This document shows positions 23,296 through 29,433 of a DNA stretch of 29,433 bases, one piece after another (the first letter of the stretch is position 1; every line of letters starts with the position of its first letter). Both the position numbers and the translations under genes were made by a program. The notes below the pieces were generated by a model, which was not told the DNA's origin, did not search any database, and worked only from the letters and a program-made list of their open reading frames with translations. Source of the DNA: Parvularia atlantis (taxonomy: Eukaryota > Opisthokonta > Rotosphaerida); NCBI GenBank assembly GCA_943704415.1, contig CALSCO010001707.1, positions 1-29,433 on the forward strand, written 5' to 3'.

Positions 23296-24357
23296 TTACA
23301 GTGCAAGACGTGCCCTTACGGCCCGTGCAACGCGCTCGCGCACGCTCAGCTTGTACAGCTGATACCAGACGACGTTGGCACGCTGCAGCGCGTTGAGCGC
23401 GCTCGCGTTGTCGGGCAGCAGCCACGTCGCGAGCTCGGCCGGCGCAGCGTCCCACGAAGGCACGACGAGCAGCGGCAGGCCCGGGTGCGTCACGTTGAGC
23501 TGGGCGAGGGCGATGTCGTGTGCGGTCATGACCGGGATAGCGCCGTTCTCCCACGACTCGTACAGGCGGATCGTCTCGGGCGAGTTGCCGCGCGGGCACA
23601 GCGAGAAGACCGTCTGCTGCATGCGCAGCGAGTACAGCGGCGCGCCGAGGCCCTGCGCGAACCCCGAGGTCAACTCGACCAGGCACGCGGTCGCGGCGCC
23701 GCGCAGCACGTCGGCCATGTGCTGCCGGTCCGCGCGCAGCGAGCCCGAGAACCAGCACGGGACCGTGCGCAGCGATGCCGGCAGTAGCAGCTCGGCCGGC
23801 CGTGGCCCGCGCCCAAACAGGTAGCCCGTCGGGATGTACACGACGCGGTTGCGGTCGGCGTACTTGTGCGCAAAGTAGTACGGCCGGAGCACGAGCGCGG
23901 CGTCGTCCGGCAGCTTGCTTGCGTCCTGCTGGTCCTCCTCGTCGTTGAAAATGAGCAGGCCGAACGGGTGTGCGCGCGGGCCGATGTGCGCGAGCTTGAG
24001 ATCGATCGTGCCAAAGTCGCTCGCGACGATGTGCCGCCCGGGCGCGTCCAGCACGCCGCGCCACGCCGCCTCGTCTGCGTGCACGAGCACTTGCACGGGC
24101 GTGCCGACGGCGCCGAGGACGTCGTAGGCGTAAAAGTACCAGTTCTGCACAAACTCAAACTCGGCCTTGTCCCAGTGCAGCGTCAGCGGCGCAGTCTCGG
24201 GCGTGAGCGGCGGCAGCGGCGCATCGCGCGGCGCGGCGGGCAGCTCAACAATCTTCAGCAGCATCCGTGGCGGCGACGCCGCGCGCGACCACAGCCACAT
24301 CGCCGCCGCGAGCGCACCGACCGCGAGGGCGACGAGGCGCACGCGGCGCACGTCCAT
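23296..24357 (-). CDS. Exostosin / RXYLT1-like glycosyltransferase, single exon
   Basis: Probably a Golgi type II glycosyltransferase of the GT47/exostosin class. The donor and acceptor are unknown. The 353-residue protein has a short basic N-terminus and a membrane anchor at about 8-24, then a lumenal stem. The catalytic region carries the exostosin block CPRGNSPETIRLYESWENG followed by AIPVM (about 253-277), and this block is also close to RXYLT1 (TMEM5). N-glycosylation sequons NVT and NAS are present near the C-terminus. It is the only gene in the window with no intron, although its codon use looks like that of its neighbours. That could mean origin by retroposition, intron loss or transfer. 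The start at 24357 lies 46 bp from the divergent CENP-L start. Upstream in-frame sequence overlaps CENP-L, so the later ATG was preferred. Confidence 0.78.
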   Translation of the reverse strand: MDVRRVRLVALAVGALAAAMWLWSRAASPPRMLLKIVELPAAPRDAPLPPLTPETAPLTLHWDKAEFEFVQNWYFYAYDVLGAVGTPVQVLVHADEAAWRGVLDAPGRHIVASDFGTIDLKLAHIGPRAHPFGLLIFNDEEDQQDASKLPDDAALVLRPYYFAHKYADRNRVVYIPTGYLFGRGPRPAELLLPASLRTVPCWFSGSLRADRQHMADVLRGAATACLVELTSGFAQGLGAPLYSLRMQQTVFSLCPRGNSPETIRLYESWENGAIPVMTAHDIALAQLNVTHPGLPLLVVPSWDAAPAELATWLLPDNASALNALQRANVVWYQLYKLSVRERVARAVRARLAL

Positions 24358-24403
24358 ATCGTCCGATTTGGCAGTCCAACTATACCGGGTCGCAGAGGGG
24401 GGT
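24358..24403. promoter_or_regulatory. 46-bp divergent promoter, glycosyltransferase / CENP-L
   Basis: These 46 bp separate divergent start codons. A short A/T-rich stretch (ACTATACC) is the only TATA-like sequence. No other element is recognised. Confidence 0.45.
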
Positions 24404-25786
24404 ATGAGCGCGCGCCGAGTGCGTTTGAGCCTGGGCGGGCGCGCCACGCCCGCGCCGACGCCCGCGCCCGCGCCGCGGCCCGCGCTCGGTGCGGCCGGCG
24501 AGAGCACGACAAAGCGGCCGCGCGTGGCCCTGGACGCGCCGCCGCGCGAGGACGACCTGTCGGGTGCGCGGCCTGTGTAGAGCGCGCGAGCGCGTCGTAA
24601 CGGTCGCGGCCAGCGCTCGTCAAGGCCACGTACCAAGCCTACGCGCTCACGCCGCTGCGCCGACTGCGCGCCGTGCCGCTCGAGCAGCACGCGTGTGTGC
24701 CCGCGCACGTCGTCGCAGGCGTGCAGCTCAGCCGCCGGCCCGCCGCAGACGCGACCTCGCCGAGTACATCAAGCGCGCGGCGGCCGAGGCCGGCGGCGGC
24801 GACAGCGCCGGCGCAGACGTCAAGACGACCGTGCGGGCGTTCTCGGCCGTCGGTGCTGCGCGCATGCACTTCGCGTGTGACGCGTGACGCTGAGGTCGCG
24901 GCGGGTGACGCGCAGGTGCGGGCGTGCACGTCTCGGTCACGATGCCGGCGGCGACGGGCGCGCGGCGGGCGACCGTCGAGGTCAATGCGTTCCTGCTCAG
25001 CGCGGACGCAGGCGGCGAGGCGCGCGGGCCGGCCCGGCTGCCGCTGCTGCTGCTGCAGGGCCTCGCGGGCGCGGCCGAGACCGTGCTCGCCTGGATGCAG
25101 CACGCGTTCGAGGGCCGCGCGACACCGATGCGCACGCCGCCGCTCGAGCTCGTCTGGCTGGCCGAGCAGTGGTGCCAGCAGCTGCCCGGTGCGCTGCCGC
25201 TGCCGCTGCCGCTGCCCTGACCTGCGCGTGCGTGCGTGCTGACGCGGGCTGGGGCGCACCACAGACACAACGTCGCAGCGCCCGCTCGAGCTCACGCTCG
25301 CCTTCCCAAAGCTCGAGCCGAACCTGCGCACGGTCACGGTCACGGTCGAGCCCACGGCGCTGCGGCGGCTGCGCGACGGGTGCGCCAAATACGGCTGCGT
25401 GTGTTGCGCGTCTGGTTACTGAGTTTCGCGCGCCCAGGCTCGAGCAGGAGACGGAGGCGCGTGCCGAGGACATCGGTGCGTGCGGCCGTGCGTGCCGAGT
25501 GCGCGGCGCGGCTGATGCAGGTGCTGTGCAGGGCCGCGCATGCTGCAGGCGATTGTGCGGCACGTGGCCGCGGCCACCGGCATCAACCTGGCGGCGGCGG
25601 CCCTGACGCGCGTCGGCACCAACGTCGCCACGTACGGCGGCGACGGGCGGCTCAGGGTGCGCGCCTGGCGGCCGGCCGACACCGGGGCTGACGCGATTGC
25701 AGGTGTTTGACGGCGTGTCGCTCGCGCGGCTGCTGGCGGTGCTGCGGTCGATGTGCGCGCTGGCCGCGATGAGCATACCCTCCTAA
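24404..25786 (+). CDS. CENPL: Centromere protein L (CENP-L/Iml3 family), 8 exons
   Basis: CENP-L pairs with CENP-N in the inner kinetochore (CCAN) to read CENP-A nucleosomes. The spliced protein is 325 residues (human 344) from exons 24404-24563, 24614-24692, 24749-24852, 24916-25188, 25265-25379, 25438-25475, 25532-25656 and 25703-25786 (978 nt). Segments collinear with human CENP-L are TYQAYALTPLRRL, DLAEYIKRAAAE, VKTTVRAFSAV, VEVNAFLLS, LPLLLLQG, VLAWMQHAFEGRATPM, ELVWLAEQW, LELTLAFPKLEP, and the C-terminal TRVGTNVATYGGDGRL with LARLLAVL. The N-terminal 50 residues are basic and Pro/Ala-rich. Identity is by motif order and length, since this family diverges fast. The exon 2 donor (GTGTGT at 24693) is the weakest junction. 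The stop lies 23 bp from the convergent MED11 stop. Confidence 0.82.
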
Positions 25787-25809
25787 AGAACTTGTGTGTA
25801 CAATCATGC

Positions 25810-26282
25810 TCAGACGGGTGGCCGCAGCGCCTCCTCGGCCGCCGCGATCGCCTCGGCCACGAGGTCGCGCGCGATGGCCACGTCCGTCGCGGCCACGGTC
25901 AGCTCCTGCTCGCGCGCGTAGGGGCTCGTCAAGTGCGGCACGGCCGCGAGGTGCGCGGCCTTGAGCTGCTCACGCACGCCCATGTAAATCTCCTGCATCG
26001 GCCCCGTCAGCCGGCGCAGCACACGGTCGCAGCGCACACGCGAGCGCGCACGCACCCCGAGCAGCTCAAAGTACCGGCTCGCGTGCAGCTCAAAGTTGTC
26101 CTGGTCGGGCTGTGGGTCGGCCCCGAGCGCCTCGACCGCGCGCCCGGCCGTCGCGACGAGCTGCACGATCCTCTGCGCACGCGCCCATCTCGCGTCAGCT
26201 GCACGTGCGACGACGCGACCAACCAGCAGCGGCAGCGGCGCCAGACCTGCTCGATCGCGTGGATGGCCTGGAGCGAAGCCAT
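25810..26282 (-). CDS. MED11: Mediator subunit 11-like protein, 3 exons
   Basis: A head-module subunit of Mediator, bridging activators and RNA polymerase II. The spliced protein is 111 residues (human 117) from exons 26247-26282, 26056-26172 and 25810-25992 (336 nt). The N-terminal helix SLQAIHAIEQRIVQLVATAG parallels Arabidopsis MED11 (SLQRLQNVENRVVKVLELAG). A middle helix (DNFELHASRYFELL) then leads into VREQLKAA, followed by a C-terminal helix (VAIARDLVAEAIAAAEE). The all-helical two-hairpin layout and length fit MED11. MED22 was considered and fits less well. The first intron (26173-26246) begins GTCTGG, unlike most donors here, but is required to join the conserved first helix. A 50-bp gap (26283-26332) separates it from divergent SERF. 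Confidence 0.72.
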
Positions 26283-26332
26283 GTGTACGGCGCCGTTGTG
26301 CGTTACACGATCGAACTTGACCCGGCAGGCGG

Positions 26333-26690
26333 ATGACGCGTGAGTGCTGTCGCTTCTCTCTCTCTCGCGCGCGCGCGCGCACGCCCACCACGGCAGCACG
26401 CGCAGGCGGCAACCAGCGCGACATCGACCGCGAGCGCGCCCGCAAGCGCGCCGAGCGCGCCGGCGTGGCCAAGAAGCCGTCCAACGGCAACGACGGCCAG
26501 CTGCTCAAGAACAAACAGGAGACGTACGTTTTGCCCGGATGGCGCGCGTGCGCAGGGTGGGGGCGTGGATTGAGGGCGTGCTGCACGCAGCCAAGCCGAG
26601 ATCATGCGCGCCAAGCAGGCCGCCGCGGAGGAGCGCAAGAGGTTAGAGGCGGCGACGGGCGGCGGCGGCGGCGAGGCGGCCGGGCGCTGA
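26333..26690 (+). CDS. SERF: SERF/4F5 small EDRK-rich protein, 74 residues, 3 exons
   Basis: SERF proteins are small, highly charged, disordered nucleic-acid-binding proteins known to speed amyloid formation. The spliced protein is 74 residues from exons 26333-26339, 26406-26523 and 26591-26690 (225 nt). The first coding exon is only seven bases, and splicing creates the hallmark N-terminus MTRGNQRD. The body is rich in Arg, Lys and Glu, with the family's second motif AEIMRAKQAAAEERK. The C-terminus is Gly-rich (TGGGGGEAAGR). Donors are GTGAGT and GTACGT, the closest to the general eukaryotic consensus in this window. Intron 1 contains a TC/CG simple-sequence tract. The gene is easily missed because of the tiny first exon. 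Confidence 0.85.
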
Positions 26691-26811
26691 TGTTCGCGGA
26701 AGCTTCTCGTGCTTGAACACTCTCGTCTCGCTTTGCTTTGCTTTTGACCACAACAACCGCAACAACCCCCGCCATCGTGAAGCCGCCGCCGTAGAACTTA
26801 GTTCTGTCTCT

Positions 26812-26813
<2 letters not shown>

Positions 26814-26846
<33 letters not shown>

Positions 26847-26871
26847 CTCTCTCTCTCTCTCACACACACAC
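26814..26871. repeat. (TC)n-(CA)n microsatellite
   Basis: A TC repeat of about 46 nt, broken once by a G, passes into a short CA repeat. It occupies the middle of the largest intergenic gap (26691-26932, 242 bp), which lies between the convergent SERF and RasGAP-VPS9 stops. The flanks are relatively A/T-rich and pyrimidine-rich, with no gene or AATAAA that I can see. Confidence 0.95.
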
Positions 26872-26932
26872 CCACCTGTCCCTCGCCATTATCCACTTTT
26901 TGTGGCAGCAAACAACAGCGCTCCTCCGTGCT

Positions 26933-29433
26933 TCACTTGGACGGGTGGATGTTGCGCGGGTTCATCGTCTTGATGAACTCGATCGCGTTGAGGAACTGCG
27001 TCCACCAGTACGCGGCCTCGCCCGCCGCGCGCGACTCGTAAAAGTACCGGATGTACCTGGTGGGAGCGCACAGCATCGGCGGTTGCGCAAGCACGCCGGC
27101 GCGCGGGACGTACTGCACGGTCGACAGCAGGTTGGGCGGGCTGGCCTGGACGATGACGTAGACGAGCACGGGGAAGAAGTCGTCCGCGCCCGCGACGTTG
27201 CCGTTGAGCGTGATGAGGTCTGTGCAGCGAGCGGTTGGAGCGCCAACAGGCGCGCACGCGGCGACGCACTCATAATCGTCTTGCACGACTCGACCACGCA
27301 CTGCAGCTTATCGCCCGGCGCCTTGTACACGTTGATCTTGAGCAGCTCGCGCTGGGCCAGCGGCCACGGCGCCTGCGAGCGGAAGCGCGGGTTGATCTGC
27401 AGCGTCTCGTGGTCCATCGAGATGAACTGCGCGTGCCGGCGGTGGCGGCGTGAGCGGGCACGTGCGCGTGCGTGGCCCGGCGCGCACCTTGTTGATCTCG
27501 ATGATGTGCTTGGAGAAGACGTGGTCCTTTTCGCGGTCGATCACGCCATTCGGGTTGAACGCGCTGCAAAACACCCCTTTGTCAGCCGCACGAGCACGCG
27601 CATGTTCAACACACCTGGTGTAGATGCGGCACATAAAGTACTTTTCCATCAGCAGGTTGGCCTCGCTGCGCTCCTGCGGCGACGCGTTCTTCCACAGTCG
27701 ATTGAGCGTGAGTGCCTGCCGGACGCGCTCAGCCCGGCGCCCGTGTCGCAGCAGCACGCGGTTCGCACGCACATCCATCGACTGCTGCAGGAAGCGCTTG
27801 ACCAGGTTGGCCTTCTCGTCCAGCAGCTCCGTGTCGTTGAAGTGATCCACGAATCTGTGCGTTGTGCGAGCGTGAGCAGCCGCACGGCACCACCGCGCCC
27901 GCACGCACGCGACAATCTCGTTCTCGCGCTTTTCAATAAAGTTGTTGATCTGCATCGTCTTGTAGTACTGGTGGTAAAGCTGCTTCGACCGGAGCACGCG
28001 GTCGCGCTGTATCCTCAGCTGGTCGTGCGTGAGCATGAGGTCCTGCCGCAGCTTGATCAGGTAGCGGATGTACGTCGCGCGGTTCTGGTAGTCCTGCTCG
28101 CACGCCGCGCGCCGTGAGCGAGGCATGTGCGCGCGCGCCCGTCGCCGCCGCACCCGCAGCATGTCCTCGTGCACCGCGTGGAAGTTGTTGACCTTGAGCC
28201 GCTCCGGCAGCGCGCGCAGCAGCCGGATGGCCTCGCCGATCTGCGCCACGGTCGCGCGCGTGTCGTCCAGGTTCGACTCCTGTGGGTGCGCGTGCGTGTG
28301 CGCGTGCGCGTTTGCATGCGGCGTCTCGGCGCTCGGGGTACACGCACCATCGCCTCGGACCGCAGCACGTCCACGACCGTGCTCCCCTTCCACGAGCGCG
28401 AGAGGTCCATCACCGACAGGATCGCGCGCAACTGCTTCTTGACCTCGCCGAGCTGTGCATGCGCCGCGTCTGTGTGCACGCTGGTGTCCGGCCCCACTGT
28501 CCCGTTGGCGCCCTTCCCGGCGGCGAGCACGTCGGCCTCTGCGTGTGCGGTTTGAGCCATCGCGCGGCCGCACAGCCACAGCGCGAGCACGCGCGCACCA
28601 GAGTGGATCTCAAACACCGAATAGTCGTCGTTGATGTTGATCAGCATCAGGTCGTCGTCGGTCGTGTCGAGCTGCGTCGCCTTCATCTTGTCAAGGCACG
28701 CGACCATGTCGTCGACAAACTTGGTGCGTTGGAGCTGCGTTGTGGCGGCGCTGAGCACATGCGGCGCGTCCGCAGTACGCGGCGCACCGCCTCCGACTGG
28801 CGCAGCAGGCTCTGAAACAGCGCGACGTGCTTGACCGTCGTCATGACCTCGAGCTTGCGCCCGCTGTGCCAGTCGACCTCCTCCGAAAACTGCGCGGTTG
28901 GCGCTCAGCGGCAGCCGGCACCGACGCCGGCGAGTGTGCCCACACCGGCAGGCCGTCGTTAAGGTCGCCCACGTTCTGCACCGCCGCCAGGAAGCTTTCC
29001 AGGTTGAGCTCGCCCAGCCGCTGCTGCAGCGGCGCCATGTACGCCTCGCGCTGCGAGTACAACTTGACGCCGCGCACGAGCCCGCGCAGGACCTTGACGA
29101 TCTGTTGCAAAACCGCACGAATGTGAGTGCGACGGCGCGCGCACGGAGGCCGCTGCGGCGCACCAACGTCAGGTTGCGCCGCGCCTGGAGCGAGACGGGC
29201 GTGTCGGTGATGATGCCGTGCGGTTCCTGCGCGCGCGCGCTGTTGACGTCGAAATGCGCGCGTGCGAGCGTATGCGCGCACGGGGTAGACAATCGCCGGC
29301 GTGATGAAGCGCCACAGCAGCAGGTCGCCCATCTGCGCAAACGCCTCGGTGTGCGACGCGCCCTTGGCGACGGCGCAGCTGCACACATATACCCATACAC
29401 CCGCGTCAGCCCCCCACCGCCGCACACCGCCCC
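26933..29433 (-). CDS. RasGAP-VPS9 domain protein (GAPVD1/RME-6 type), C-terminal part, 15 exons in window
   Basis: In animals this protein joins a Ras-GAP-like domain to a VPS9 domain that loads GTP on Rab5 at clathrin-coated pits and early endosomes. About 567 C-terminal residues are present; the start lies beyond the right edge. The first visible part is the end of a RasGAP domain: LLLWRFITPAIVYP, then GIITDTPVSLQARRNLTL and KVLRGLVRG. A long helical middle follows, with the stretch ASPQERSEANLLMEKYFMCRIY. The VPS9 core is ADDFFPVLVYVIVQASPPNLL, with the catalytic Asp and Tyr in place. Then come YWWTQFLNAIEFI and the stop. Exons: 29428-29433, 29282-29378, 29164-29226, 28946-29101, 28788-28889, 28599-28734, 28348-28538, 28154-28279, 27909-28093, 27773-27854, 27615-27715, 27488-27563, 27270-27426, 27114-27219, 26933-27056. 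Introns 27716-27772 and 28539-28598 are stop-free multiples of three. The arginine-finger region is outside the window, so GAP activity cannot be judged. Confidence 0.88.

Noticed and set aside
25810-26282. MED22 as an alternative to MED11
   Set aside because: A short DNFELH stretch resembles MED22 (QDNYEMH), but the first helix, the total length and the C-terminal helix fit MED11 better.
9748-29433. Biosynthetic or defence gene cluster
   Set aside because: Neighbours are unrelated housekeeping genes with ordinary composition; no repeated orientation, mobility genes or shared pathway beyond single divergent pairs.

Overview
This window is a stretch of nuclear DNA from a compact, GC-rich, intron-rich unicellular eukaryote. 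It holds 18 protein-coding genes. I traced about 115 spliceosomal introns, most of them 45-75 nt long. Intergenic gaps run from about 20 to 240 bp, and no stretch over 300 bp lacks a gene. Most donors read GTGCG, many acceptors read GCGCAG, and a CTGAC or CTCAC branch-like motif usually lies shortly before the acceptor. For every complete gene the exon lengths sum to a multiple of three, which supports the models. I see no tRNA, rRNA, transposon, virus-like element or CRISPR. The gene set (Mis18, CENP-L, WDR37, a RasGAP-VPS9 protein, STMP1, SERF and a fungal-type Ade4) points towards Obazoa or Amoebozoa rather than plants, but the species cannot be named from the sequence alone.

Layout, left to right. 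Minus strand: SMC4 (condensin), an unrecognised polytopic membrane protein with a KKXX tail, and acetyl-CoA acetyltransferase, all in tandem. A 55-bp divergent promoter leads to plus-strand Mis18. A myotubularin phosphatase (minus) converges on Mis18 and diverges from amidophosphoribosyltransferase (plus). A 2OG-Fe(II) oxygenase-like gene (minus) converges on that and diverges over 34 bp from a microsomal epoxide hydrolase (plus). Then come a secreted At4g14100-like protein (plus), the microprotein STMP1 (minus), a secreted two-domain Cu/Zn superoxide dismutase (plus), DCAF7/WDR68 (plus) and WDR37 (plus). An intronless exostosin-like glycosyltransferase (minus) and CENP-L (plus) follow, then MED11 (minus), SERF (plus), and the C-terminal part of a RasGAP-VPS9 protein (minus) that runs off the right edge.

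The genes are mostly unrelated housekeeping functions. Three concern chromosomes: SMC4 (condensin core), Mis18 (CENP-A loading) and CENP-L (inner kinetochore). Together they suggest a CENP-A-based centromere in this organism. Myotubularin and the RasGAP-VPS9 protein both act in endosomal lipid/Rab5 signalling.

The most distinctive signal is in splicing. At least five introns have a GC instead of a GT donor, all in the context AG|GC(A/G)CG, and several other introns are multiples of three with no stop codon. I found no new multi-gene system. The least explained coding genes are the KKXX membrane protein and the At4g14100-like secreted protein.
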